Below, one piece after another: positions 16,981 to 25,882 of a DNA stretch of 64,000 nucleotides; the first letter of the stretch is position 1, and the number at the start of each line of letters is the position of its first letter. Source of the stretch: Sulfobacillus benefaciens (GTDB lineage: Bacteria; Bacillota; Sulfobacillia; Sulfobacillales; Sulfobacillaceae). The position numbers and the translations under genes were made by a program. The stretch covers positions 1 to 64,000 of the forward strand of contig PXYW01000011.1 in NCBI GenBank assembly GCA_003023695.1. The letters run 5' to 3'. Below the pieces are notes generated by a model. That model saw nothing but the letters and a program-made list of their open reading frames with translations, searched no databases and had not been told where the DNA came from.

Positions 16981-18747
16981 TTAAAATGGATCATCAAACT
17001 GTTCCGACATAATGTGCCGTTGGCGTAATCGACGATTGGCGCGCCGTTTTAGGCGCACAAACCATAGCAAGAAGAGGATGCTAAAAGCCCATGCTCCATC
17101 ACGCAAGACTATCCAATGATAATTCATGAAGAGAAAGCCGCTGGCAGCCACCCCAAAAAACGCTAGCAAAAACACTAAACTTTCGATGAGGTCACCAATC
17201 CGATCCACTCGTCGCATCATCTGAGTAAGTTCTGGCCGTGTTACCAATTCACCCGCTGCAGCGGTGGCCACTATTCGATCTACCGATCCGGGCAATCGTC
17301 CTGCCATAAGCACTGTATCCCACACCCGACGGCCTATGGTATCCACCAGGGTGGCAGCTTCAGCACCAAACATGTCCGTTACCGCTCGACGTATGGAACC
17401 CAACCAAGAAGGACCCGCCGCCTGACGTCTAGCATTGATTAAAGGCAATGCCTCCTGTCGGAGCACCTGCAGCCAATCCAAGTCCGGATCCAATGCCGAA
17501 ATTAACCCGAAAAGCATCCCAATAGCCCGGCCTAAAAACATGTACTGGGCAGGAAACAGCAAGGGCTCTTCATACAGAAAATCTTGAAAATCGCTGACTA
17601 CCCGGGTGAGTTGCGGCCCTGGGCTCAAAGGTGTTCCAGCACTACGATTTAAAAGGACCGTCATCGCCCGCTGCAGCAGTTGCTTTTGTGCATGAGGCGC
17701 TAGAAATCCCAAGCCATCAATGGCATCGACGACCCGACTGGCATCCTGGCTCAACACGCCTTCAACAAGTTGAGCCGCATACGCCAGATGTTCTGGAGGA
17801 ATGTGGCCAATCATTCCAAAATCTAAAAAGATCAACTTCCCGTCATAGCCCGCGAAGAAGTTTCCTGGGTGGGGATCGATTTGAACCACGCCATCCACCA
17901 CAATTTGTTGCAAAAAAGTGTTGACCAGGGTGTGGGCCAACGCTTTAGGATCCAACCCCGCCTTAACAAGGGCTTCATGATCGGTCAGTTTATAACCCGA
18001 TACGTATTCCATCACCAAAACCGATTTAGATGAATAGGCAGGGTATACCTGAGGAATCTTCACCGCGGGGTTGTCTTTAAAATTTTCGGCAAACGCCTCC
18101 AAATTTTGTCGTTCTTGAACGTAGTCCAATTCGCGATTGACCATGTCGCGGAACTCGCGAAATATCCGGACGGTGTCTAAACGGCGGCCGGCACGCGTCC
18201 AACGTTTAAGCGCTGCCATCACCAATGCCAGGGCCCTTAAATCTATTGAAGCCAGTTCCTTAATGCCGGGACGTCTCACCTTAACGGCGACGTCCTGGCC
18301 TTCGTCGCGCAATAAAGCATGATGAACCTGTCCTAGCGAGGCGGCCGCCACCGGTTCTTGGCCAAAATCCCTAAACACCTCCGAGACAGGTTTTTGATAG
18401 ACCGATTCCAGCAATTGTTGAACTTCAGAATATGACGCCGCGGGAACCTGGTCCTGCAGACTCGCCAATTGACGGGTAAACTCCAGGGGCAAGACATCAG
18501 TGCGAGCACTTAAGAATTGTCCCACTTTAATTATTAAGCCACCCAAACGTAGGGCTTCGCGTCGAAATCGTTCACCGCCTAATTCATAGATACGAGCTTC
18601 TTTGGCCTTGGCCTCTATCTCGGGCAATCGGCGCTTGGCCCGGGCAATTGCCCGGGCATCCCGCCAATAACTGAGTGCCAAAGCAAAAATCGCATAGGTC
18701 CGAACCAGAGGGTTTTTTGGTACCGCTTGCTTCTTTCTCAAACTCAC
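16981..18747 (-). CDS. UbiB/ABC1 (ADCK) family atypical kinase
   Basis: 588 residues. The family signature KVGQFLSARTDVLP is present (about 72-85). So are the atypical nucleotide loop AAASLGQVHHALL, the VAVKVRRPGI lysine strand, the catalytic VQIDPHPGNFFAGYDG and LIFLDFGMIG metal-binding segment, and two C-terminal membrane helices. UbiB proteins support quinone biosynthesis or membrane lipid handling. The GTG start directly follows the stop codon of the small upstream gene (TAG then GTG), which implies translational coupling. Confidence 0.88.
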   Translation of the reverse strand: MSLRKKQAVPKNPLVRTYAIFALALSYWRDARAIARAKRRLPEIEAKAKEARIYELGGERFRREALRLGGLIIKVGQFLSARTDVLPLEFTRQLASLQDQVPAASYSEVQQLLESVYQKPVSEVFRDFGQEPVAAASLGQVHHALLRDEGQDVAVKVRRPGIKELASIDLRALALVMAALKRWTRAGRRLDTVRIFREFRDMVNRELDYVQERQNLEAFAENFKDNPAVKIPQVYPAYSSKSVLVMEYVSGYKLTDHEALVKAGLDPKALAHTLVNTFLQQIVVDGVVQIDPHPGNFFAGYDGKLIFLDFGMIGHIPPEHLAYAAQLVEGVLSQDASRVVDAIDGLGFLAPHAQKQLLQRAMTVLLNRSAGTPLSPGPQLTRVVSDFQDFLYEEPLLFPAQYMFLGRAIGMLFGLISALDPDLDWLQVLRQEALPLINARRQAAGPSWLGSIRRAVTDMFGAEAATLVDTIGRRVWDTVLMAGRLPGSVDRIVATAAAGELVTRPELTQMMRRVDRIGDLIESLVFLLAFFGVAASGFLFMNYHWIVLRDGAWAFSILFLLWFVRLKRRANRRLRQRHIMSEQFDDPF

Positions 18748-18984
18748 CTACACAACATCCTCAGGTTTGTCTTCGGTGTCCATCCCTTCTTTAGGTTCCT
18801 TCCAGACATCAAAAGCCTCTCGCAATTTTTGACGAAACCTTCGGCGGCGATCCCGATCATCTTCATCGTCATCGCCCCAGGTTATCCGGTATCCTCCACG
18901 CCATAAGGACTTTAGCCCTAAAAACGCCAGCAACACCAGCCACCAAGGCCGACGATACCGTCTCCTCCACCACATTTTGCTCAT
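18748..18984 (-). CDS. Small Arg-rich membrane protein upstream of the UbiB kinase
   Basis: 78 residues. A very basic, Trp-rich N-terminus (WWRRRYRRPWW) leads into one short hydrophobic helix (LVLLAFLGLKSLW). An acidic run (DDDEDDRDRRRR) and a charged tail follow. No family is recognised. AAGGAAG sits just before the ATG, and the stop codon abuts the start of the UbiB-like kinase, so the two are made together. It may be a membrane partner of the kinase (inference). Confidence 0.6.
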   Translation of the reverse strand: MSKMWWRRRYRRPWWLVLLAFLGLKSLWRGGYRITWGDDDEDDRDRRRRFRQKLREAFDVWKEPKEGMDTEDKPEDVV

Positions 18985-19114
18985 CTTCCTTCTCTGTGTG
19001 ACCTATTGTGCCACCTCTCATTATACCGCAGGTCATGTGACTATGATTCAGGCGGGTACGACTTCTCCAGCCCGCTCCCTTTATGGAAACGTAACTCAGA
19101 TACCATTTCGCCAG

Positions 19115-20554
19115 TTATTCCGGAACCCCAATAGTTCTCCAATGGTGTCCCGCAATCATTAGCCGATCCTGACCCTTAGGCCCTTGGGAGCCGGCATCAT
19201 AAGGCTCTGGCGCACCTGTCCTCCACGCATCCAACACCGGTGTCAAAATGCGCCACGATTCCTCGACTTCGTCAAAGCGCAAAAAGTATGCGCGGTCCCC
19301 ATGCAACGCCTCTAATAACAATTGTTCATAGGCCGAATAATCGGGTTCATCGATCTTTTGATAGGGCGTGGCCAAAATGATCTGCCTTGTCTCAAGCGCT
19401 AAACCCGGTTCCTTGGCCCAGGCAACCACGTCAATGCACTGGTCTGGCCACATGCGAAATATTAGCCAATTGCTCAAGGGCTTGCCAAACAAGCCGGGCG
19501 GCACATCACGCAACTCCAAAGCAATCTCGGAAAACCTTGCGGCCAAGCGTTTGCCGCTGCGAAGATAAAACGGCGTGCCATGCCACCGCCAATTGTCAAC
19601 ATAAAGCTTGAGAGCAGCAAAAGTATCGGTAATGGAGCTGGCAGGAATCCCGGTTTCCTCATGGTAGCCTTTCACAGGTTGACTACCGACTACTCCTGCC
19701 TGATACTGTCCCCGCGAGGCAAAAGCCTCTACTTGATCGGCAGGAATCGGGCGCACCGCCCTAAGTACCTCCACTTTATGCTCGCGAAGCACATCTGCAT
19801 CCCAGGTAGAGAGCGGGTCCAGGGCCGTTAGGGTGAACAACTGCATCAGGTGATTTTGGATCATGTCGCGCAGTGCACCAGCTTGATCGTAATATTGCCA
19901 TCGGCCTTCCACTCCCAATGTCTCGGCCACCGTAATTTGCACCTGACGTACATGGTCCGAATTCCATACCGGTTCTAAAAATCGATTGGCAAATCGAAAT
20001 ACCAACAGATTTTGTGTGGTCTCTTTGCCCAAGAAATGATCGATTCGGTACACCTGATTTTCTGGCCAATATTTATGGATCCGTTCGCGTAGAGCCTTAG
20101 CTGAGGCAAAATCCCAGCCAAAAGGTTTTTCCACCACTAGACGTCGCCACCCACCAGTAGTGGACGATAGTCCCGCTTCTCCCAATCCTTCTGCGGCATC
20201 CCCGAACAATTGCGGCGGGAGCGCAAGATAGAATAAGGCGTTGTCTGTAATTTTGCCTTTTAGCTGGCTCAAGGACGCGGCTGTCAAATCTCCTGACATA
20301 TATTCGACTTGGTTTTTCAAACTATTCCACACCGCTTCATCATAGTCATGCTCAAATTGCTGTAAGTTCTGCTCCAGATGCTGCAGAAACTGGGCCTGGG
20401 TGAAGTCCTCTACTGCATAACCGATAATTCGGGTATTGGGCCACTGTTTTAACGCATAAAGGCGGTAGATGGCGGGGAACAACAGTCTTCGGGTCAAGTC
20501 TCCTGTAGCGCCAATGATCACAATCGTCGAAACTTCCTGGGAATCTAAGGTCAT
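19115..20554 (-). CDS. zwf: Glucose-6-phosphate 1-dehydrogenase
   Basis: First enzyme of the oxidative pentose phosphate route: oxidises glucose 6-phosphate with NAD(P). 479 residues, normal length. Landmarks: the IIGATGDLTRRLLFPAIYRL nucleotide loop, VEKPFGWDFASAK, the active-site YRIDHFLGKETTQN, NHLMQLFTLTALDPL, and YLRSGKRLAAR. AAAGGAGCAG lies upstream of the ATG, and a TATAAT hexamer sits on this strand at 20609-20614. It is divergent from the GH31 gene. Confidence 0.95.
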   Translation of the reverse strand: MTLDSQEVSTIVIIGATGDLTRRLLFPAIYRLYALKQWPNTRIIGYAVEDFTQAQFLQHLEQNLQQFEHDYDEAVWNSLKNQVEYMSGDLTAASLSQLKGKITDNALFYLALPPQLFGDAAEGLGEAGLSSTTGGWRRLVVEKPFGWDFASAKALRERIHKYWPENQVYRIDHFLGKETTQNLLVFRFANRFLEPVWNSDHVRQVQITVAETLGVEGRWQYYDQAGALRDMIQNHLMQLFTLTALDPLSTWDADVLREHKVEVLRAVRPIPADQVEAFASRGQYQAGVVGSQPVKGYHEETGIPASSITDTFAALKLYVDNWRWHGTPFYLRSGKRLAARFSEIALELRDVPPGLFGKPLSNWLIFRMWPDQCIDVVAWAKEPGLALETRQIILATPYQKIDEPDYSAYEQLLLEALHGDRAYFLRFDEVEESWRILTPVLDAWRTGAPEPYDAGSQGPKGQDRLMIAGHHWRTIGVPE

Positions 20555-20675
20555 ATCTGCTCCTTTCTCGAAATCGCTATCATTTGGCCTCCATAGCCAG
20601 TATGTTCCATTATAACCTAATTCCCAGTAACGGTATTCCTAAGGCTGGTATAGCAAATCAATCCCCGCAAAAGCT

Positions 20676-20687
20676 TATAATGAAGCA
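20676..20687 (+). promoter_or_regulatory. TATAAT hexamer next to the GH31 start codon
   Basis: TATAAT at 20676-20681 ends five bases before the ATG at 20687. A transcript from it would begin at or just inside that codon and would have no ribosome binding site. No good -35 hexamer is seen at the right distance. Either the mRNA is leaderless, or the hexamer is chance and the start is mis-set. Confidence 0.35.
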
Positions 20688-23101
20688 TGAAAACATATGG
20701 GGAGGCGGACAACGTCTGGCATTGGACGGTAAATTCTCGCTATATCATCCTGTGGTCTCCGGATGGCAAGGCAATCTTGACGTTTGAGACCAAAGCGCTG
20801 TGGACATCGAAGCCAGGAAACATCCGCATTCGCCGACGATGGGCGTGGGACTTTATCTCTGAAAGTTCTCGTTCTCGCGTCAATGCCCTTATACCACAAA
20901 TGACTGATAAGACGCAGGTCACCATTCCCACTACCGATCCCCACACAGCCATTGTCATGACCCTTAAGAATGTATCGCCGTGGCACGCAGAAGTTACCAT
21001 TGGGTCGACCAATGAAGACATGAAGCGATTACACGTGGGATTTCGCACGCCGACTACGGAACATTGGCAAGGATTCGGTGAACACAGTCATACCATTATG
21101 CCTCCGGCCCGGTTTGATACTTGGATCGAAGAAGGACCTGTGGGACTAGGACCCTTATCTCCGTGGCTGCGGTTTACCGGGCGGGTGCCTATTCCCAAAG
21201 GGCCATACCCATCTTATGCCACTCTTCCTCTATGGCTTTCTTCTGCCGGCTATAGCGCCTGGTTCGAAAATTCGGAGCTCTTAAGATGGCACATCCGATG
21301 GAGTTTGCGTATGGTAGAGGCCTGGACCAATACTTTGACACTACACGTCGTAGTGGGCAATAGCCCCTTGCAGGTTTTGGAACGACAGTCCTCGGTTTTG
21401 CAGAGGGCCGCGTTGCCTCCAGATTGGATTTTTGGCCCTTGGAATGATAGTGTTCGCGGGCAAACCCGGGCCGCAACGATAGCATCCCTATTACGGCGAG
21501 AACGAATTCCATCCAGCGCCATATGGATAGAAGATTGGATGGGATCCTGGGAGGACTCCCGACGCTTTTGGATGCGCCCGCTATCTCATCAGGTCGATGC
21601 CGCCTTATATCCTGATTTCCCCTCATTGTCAAGTGATCTGCATCGCACCGGATTTCGTTTGTTAGGGTATTTCTGCCCCGAGATTACTCAAGGCAGCGCC
21701 CTTTATCAATCGGCGCTGGACGAGGGCTTGCTTGTAAAGGACCGAAACGGCGATCCGGTCGTCATTGATGTCTTAGGTATTGAACACGGCGAAGTGGATT
21801 TCACGCACCCTAAGGCCGAAAAGTGGATTCACCAACATTGGTTTCAGCCAGCCTATGACCAAGGATTTGATGGATGGATGGCAGACTTTGGAGAATATCT
21901 GCCAACCAATGCAGTGCTGTACGATGGCAGCCACGGCTGGCAACGCCATAACCAATGGCCCCTATTGTGGCAGAAAGTAAACCGTTCGTTCTGGGACCAG
22001 AACCGGCCCACAGGCGACTACACATTTTTTGTGCGATCTGCCGCGTTGGGCAGTCAACATGTGGCGCCAATTCTTTGGGGCGGGGATTCCGACACCGATT
22101 TCGATCCCGCCGATGGATTGCCTACCGTCATACCTCAGGTGTTATCCGCCCAACTTGCAGGATTTAGCTATTGGGCAACAGACATAGCCGGGTACATGAC
22201 TTTTGGATTAACGCGCCCTTCGACAAAAAAACTGTACATTCGTTGGCTGCAATTAGCTTCTCTACTGCCGGTGATGAGAACTCATCATGGCACAGCCCGT
22301 CCCCGCAACTGGCATTGGGACCGAGATCTGGAAACCCGGTCCATTTACACTCGTTACGCTCGGTTGCACACCGCGTTATTTCCCTTTTGGCATCACCTAT
22401 CACGATTGGCGGCGACGCGCGGCTATCCCCTGATTCGTGCCTTGTTTTTAGAATTCCCCCAAGATCCGGTAGCATGGATAGTAGATCAAGAGTTTCTTGT
22501 TGGCGATCGCCTTTTGGTGGCTCCCGTTGTCAAACCTCAAGGCTCCCGCCACCGAGTCTATATTCCTTCTGGCCACTGGCGTTACTGGTGGAGCCAGCGT
22601 ATTGACACAGGGCCCGGATGGATTCATTTAGATGTCCCTTTAGACCAACTCCCATTGTGGATTCGTGTCGGGTACCCCTTGCCGATCTTTGAAGGCATCC
22701 CGTTAGATAACGGACATCCTGAAGGAATCGTTGATAGCTTGGCTGATATAGACCAAGGACCCGGGGTCGATTTGAGACAAGCCACCCAGCATCTCACTAT
22801 TTACCTGGTCGGCAATCTGGACAGTCCGAATATTTTTTTGCCAGGCGGGGGCTGCTTAGAACTCTCGTTCAATGATAAGCTAACATTTAAGGATCACCCT
22901 GGCTGGCCAGTCGCCCAAACTGCTGATCATTTGCCCCAGGAATTCGGCATGGGATGGCGGACCAAGTTAGCTCCCGGGGCGCAATCCCGCTATTGCAGTT
23001 CGTCTCAAGGAACCCTAAACATGATAACGTCACCAGACAGTATCGAACGCTACTATGCCATTCGATGGATTCCGGCCCCACCAGATGTCCAAGGAGGGTG
23101 A
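20687..23101 (+). CDS. GH31-family alpha-glycosidase, YihQ-like layout
   Basis: 804 residues, TIM-barrel glycoside hydrolase family 31. The nucleophile Asp lies in WMADFGEYLPT and the acid/base Asp in ILWGGDSDTDFD. Other blocks are IEDWMGSWEDSRRFWMRP, the SYWATDIAGYMTFG loop, LPVMRTHHG, and YLIGD-like FLVGDRLLVAPV. The barrel order and HNQWPLLW region resemble the sulfoquinovosidase YihQ. However, the QDW Gln and KRxxWxW motif that hold the sulfonate there read EDW and RRFWMRP here, so another alpha-glycoside is more likely. A GPH symporter follows in the same operon. Confidence 0.78.
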   Translation: MKTYGEADNVWHWTVNSRYIILWSPDGKAILTFETKALWTSKPGNIRIRRRWAWDFISESSRSRVNALIPQMTDKTQVTIPTTDPHTAIVMTLKNVSPWHAEVTIGSTNEDMKRLHVGFRTPTTEHWQGFGEHSHTIMPPARFDTWIEEGPVGLGPLSPWLRFTGRVPIPKGPYPSYATLPLWLSSAGYSAWFENSELLRWHIRWSLRMVEAWTNTLTLHVVVGNSPLQVLERQSSVLQRAALPPDWIFGPWNDSVRGQTRAATIASLLRRERIPSSAIWIEDWMGSWEDSRRFWMRPLSHQVDAALYPDFPSLSSDLHRTGFRLLGYFCPEITQGSALYQSALDEGLLVKDRNGDPVVIDVLGIEHGEVDFTHPKAEKWIHQHWFQPAYDQGFDGWMADFGEYLPTNAVLYDGSHGWQRHNQWPLLWQKVNRSFWDQNRPTGDYTFFVRSAALGSQHVAPILWGGDSDTDFDPADGLPTVIPQVLSAQLAGFSYWATDIAGYMTFGLTRPSTKKLYIRWLQLASLLPVMRTHHGTARPRNWHWDRDLETRSIYTRYARLHTALFPFWHHLSRLAATRGYPLIRALFLEFPQDPVAWIVDQEFLVGDRLLVAPVVKPQGSRHRVYIPSGHWRYWWSQRIDTGPGWIHLDVPLDQLPLWIRVGYPLPIFEGIPLDNGHPEGIVDSLADIDQGPGVDLRQATQHLTIYLVGNLDSPNIFLPGGGCLELSFNDKLTFKDHPGWPVAQTADHLPQEFGMGWRTKLAPGAQSRYCSSSQGTLNMITSPDSIERYYAIRWIPAPPDVQGG

Positions 23102-23106
23102 AACGC

Positions 23107-24411
23107 ATGACAAGACCCGAGCCTCATTGGTATGCTCTCGGTAACCTAGGATCCAATATCTTTAGTCAAGCGTTTGCCACCTACGCGATTTTCTTTTACA
23201 TCGACCATTTGCGGGGCCCTGTCGGCGCCATTACCGCCGCACTCGCAGTACAAAGCATCTGGCATGCGGTGCTCAATCCGGTGATTGGTCAATTATCGGA
23301 TCGGACCCATACTAGGCGTGGGCGCCGGGTGCCATACATTGCGGGTCTCAGCCTCCCACTAGGCATTATTTTTGTTCTGATGTGGCATCCGCTGGTAGAC
23401 CACTCCAATCTTGCTTGGTATTTTCTAGTCATCGTCATGCTGTTCGACCTCACCTATTTAGCCGTGGTATTAAACTGGACCAGTTTGTTTCCGGAAATGT
23501 TTCGTACCATTCAAGCCCGATCTCAAGCTCAGTCCCCGCGCCAAGCCATCGGCATTGTCGCCCTGATGGTCGGGGTAGCAGTGCCTCCGCTGCTCTATGG
23601 ACATTTTGGCTGGACTGCGATGGGCCTTATCTTGGGTGTCATCGGTACTGCGGGGTTTTTGCTATCACTGGTTGGGGTCAAAGAAACATCCCCGTTGGAT
23701 ACCTCCCTTCGACCACCCACTCAAACCAATTTACGCGATTCGTGGCGTCTCATCCGTACCTCCCAAGGATTTGGACAATTTCTAGGAACCAACTTCCTGG
23801 TGCAGCTGACCTTAGGTATTATACCGGCAGTCCTTCCGTTTTACGCCAAATATGTGCTTCATGCCAGTCACTCCATGCTGTCAGCCCTATTAGCCAGCAT
23901 TTTTGTTGTTGCCTTGATTGCCGTCATCCCCTGGACCCGTTGGATCCGCAGTAAAGGTTCTCATCGGGCTATTTTATGGGCAATTGGGTGGTTGGGTTTG
24001 GGTGTCATCCCTTTTATCTTTGCTCCCAATATCGCATGGGCCCTTACCGGTGCCATTTTGCTAGGCATTGGTTTGGCCGGATTCCTGGTTCTGGCCGATG
24101 TCCTCATTTCCGAAGTTATTGATCAAGACGCCCATCAGCACGGAAGGCGTCGCGAAGGCATCTTTTATGGAATTAACGGCTTTATCTTGCGGCTGGGTGT
24201 CTCAATTCAAGCCCTATTGCTCTATATCGTTTTACATTTTTCCGGATATTACGCCAACGCTATGGGTCTTGCACCACCGTTAGCGCGTATCGGATTTCGT
24301 GCATTAGCGGGAGTTGTCCCGCTGTTCTTGTTACTAGGAGCCTGGATTCTCATCCGCAACTTTAGTGTGCCACAAAGCCCGTCGCAGTGGGCTGAATCTT
24401 CCGGAGCATAG
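23107..24411 (+). CDS. GPH-type sugar:cation symporter (MFS superfamily)
   Basis: 434 residues with twelve hydrophobic segments. The glycoside-pentoside-hexuronide symporter pattern is visible: WYALGNLGSNIFSQAF at the start, NPVIGQLSDRTHTRRGRR after the second helix pair, and SPRQAIGIVALMVGV. Such carriers bring glycosides in with Na+ or H+. AAGGAGGGTG, which contains the GH31 stop codon, sets the ATG at 23107. It is probably the uptake partner for the GH31 substrate. Confidence 0.82.
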   Translation: MTRPEPHWYALGNLGSNIFSQAFATYAIFFYIDHLRGPVGAITAALAVQSIWHAVLNPVIGQLSDRTHTRRGRRVPYIAGLSLPLGIIFVLMWHPLVDHSNLAWYFLVIVMLFDLTYLAVVLNWTSLFPEMFRTIQARSQAQSPRQAIGIVALMVGVAVPPLLYGHFGWTAMGLILGVIGTAGFLLSLVGVKETSPLDTSLRPPTQTNLRDSWRLIRTSQGFGQFLGTNFLVQLTLGIIPAVLPFYAKYVLHASHSMLSALLASIFVVALIAVIPWTRWIRSKGSHRAILWAIGWLGLGVIPFIFAPNIAWALTGAILLGIGLAGFLVLADVLISEVIDQDAHQHGRRREGIFYGINGFILRLGVSIQALLLYIVLHFSGYYANAMGLAPPLARIGFRALAGVVPLFLLLGAWILIRNFSVPQSPSQWAESSGA

Positions 24412-24433
24412 CCCGGATAAGAAGGAGCATGCA

Positions 24434-24964
24434 ATGAAATTGACATCGAAGCAGATCAAGTTGCGAGAATTCAATCCAGGGGATACCCCGTCGGTACACG
24501 CTTATGCCAGTGACGAACAGGTGACTCGGTACTTAATTTGGGGTCCCAATCGCTGGCATGATTCCACTCAATTTATTTCACGGGCTATTGCCACAGCAGC
24601 CGCTACTCCCCGCGTCAATTATGAGTTGGCAATCGTTGAAAATGCATCGGGACTTGTCATCGGTGGGACACGCCTCAGATTAATGGCGTCTGATCCTAAA
24701 AATGCACAACTGGGATACGTCTTGGCCCGCTCCTACTGGGGACGCGGACTGGGATTCGAGGCAGCCACCCTATTAGTCCAATTAAGTGCTCAACTCCATC
24801 TCCACTCCGTGAGCGCCACCTGTGACCCCAACAATATTGCTTCACAGCGCGTTTTGAAAAAAGTGGGCATGCAATATGTAGGGTATCTGAATTGTGACGT
24901 CTATGTGCGGGGGCAGTGGCGCGATTCCCTACTATTTACCCGCAAGATTCCGCAACTAGCCTGA
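24434..24964 (+). CDS. RimJ/RimL-type GNAT acetyltransferase
   Basis: 176 residues. A typical start (IKLREFNPGDTPSVHAYASD), WGPN substrate loop, acetyl-CoA site (YWGRGLGFEAATLLVQLS) and end (NNIASQRVLKKVGMQYVG) place it with N-terminal or small-molecule acetyltransferases of the RimJ/RimL group. GAAGGAG at 24421-24427 gives the ATG at 24434. It is the third gene of the GH31-GPH run and overlaps the convergent NUDIX gene by 29 bases. Confidence 0.78.
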   Translation: MKLTSKQIKLREFNPGDTPSVHAYASDEQVTRYLIWGPNRWHDSTQFISRAIATAAATPRVNYELAIVENASGLVIGGTRLRLMASDPKNAQLGYVLARSYWGRGLGFEAATLLVQLSAQLHLHSVSATCDPNNIASQRVLKKVGMQYVGYLNCDVYVRGQWRDSLLFTRKIPQLA

Positions 24965-25688
24965 TAAGACTTGGCGGAAGATAGTCCACCATAGGACGAG
25001 ATTCGTCCGCTAGAAATCGTGAAACCGCCTGAGGGTTAGCAGGCACAGCTACCATCTTGGCAAACTCAGGAGTTTGCCCTTGACACCTTAGCCATGCTTC
25101 GTAATCCCAATAGCGGGCCGTTAAATTGGCCAACGTCATGGGGACGTTAACCACATATACCAAGACTACAAAATTCCAAGGACCGCCGGTTTTCAGAGCG
25201 AAAGGCACAACGTTTGCGGTGTCGACCCCGATTTCTTCTTTTAGTTCCCGCAAAAGACTTCTCACCATAACGATTCGGTCCCCTATCACATCAGTAGAGT
25301 CCAAACCTCCACCAATACCTTGCAGCCTTCCTGGGTATGCCGTGTGCTCACCCATTTGGCCAAACACCAAAAACTTGTCGGTAGTGCAGACAATGCCCGC
25401 CCCATAGAGTACACGGCAAGCATAGGATCCAGACACCCTTCCGGAAATAGTGGCCCAGTAATGGGCATAGTCTGTAGCCCGTAGCTCAAACCTTAATTCG
25501 GAGGAATTTTTCATCATTCCTGTTATGGTGAAAACCACTCCCCGAAACCATCCAGGATGCTGATTCGTTGCCTCAGCCCAATGGGCATCAATGGTAGACT
25601 GCACCCACGGCGGCAATATCAGAGACTGCGGGTGCACCACCACAGACACCTTATCCGGAACCGACTCTAAAAAAGCCTCCACTGGCAT
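24936..25688 (-). CDS. NUDIX-domain protein with a long N-terminal region
   Basis: About 250 residues. The middle carries a NUDIX box with an intact catalytic half (RSLLRELKEEIGV). The first half is stretched (GGGLDSTDVIGDRIVMV), and the usual Glu after the Gly has no clear counterpart. The N-terminal 90 residues (WFRGVVFTITGMM, ATDYAHYWAT) look like the extra domain of some eukaryote-like NUDIX proteins. AGGGAGG at five to six bases selects the ATG at 25688 over 25706. The substrate is unknown. Confidence 0.62.
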   Translation of the reverse strand: MPVEAFLESVPDKVSVVVHPQSLILPPWVQSTIDAHWAEATNQHPGWFRGVVFTITGMMKNSSELRFELRATDYAHYWATISGRVSGSYACRVLYGAGIVCTTDKFLVFGQMGEHTAYPGRLQGIGGGLDSTDVIGDRIVMVRSLLRELKEEIGVDTANVVPFALKTGGPWNFVVLVYVVNVPMTLANLTARYWDYEAWLRCQGQTPEFAKMVAVPANPQAVSRFLADESRPMVDYLPPSLIRLVAESCG

Positions 25689-25848
25689 AGCTGCCCTCCC
25701 TGCCATAACCGCCTAGTCCCATACTGCCGTATCCAAATGGCAGCTTCAAATGCACTTGAGAGCGAATCCCGGTCCCGGAATTTACCGATCCACTCCGCGA
25801 AAGATTCAGCGATAGCGAAGCACTCACTCCAGAACCGGGATAAATCAT
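25651..25848 (-). CDS. Possible small Gly/Ser-rich protein
   Basis: A 65-codon frame between the synthetase gene and the NUDIX gene, overlapping the start of the latter by 38 bases. The peptide is low-complexity with Ser and Gly repeats (LKLPFGYGSMGLGGYGREGS). AAGG lies directly before the ATG, which is poor spacing. It could be a spore-coat-like peptide or a chance frame. Confidence 0.25.
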   Translation of the reverse strand: MIYPGSGVSASLSLNLSRSGSVNSGTGIRSQVHLKLPFGYGSMGLGGYGREGSYASGGFFRVGSG

Positions 25849-25882
25849 CCTTAATTTCCAATATTGGCTCGAGACATCCTAG

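Noticed and set aside
25667-25861. 64-codon frame starting TTG upstream of the NUDIX gene
   Set aside because: It overlaps the alternative Gly-rich frame and the NUDIX start, has no ribosome binding site and no motif.
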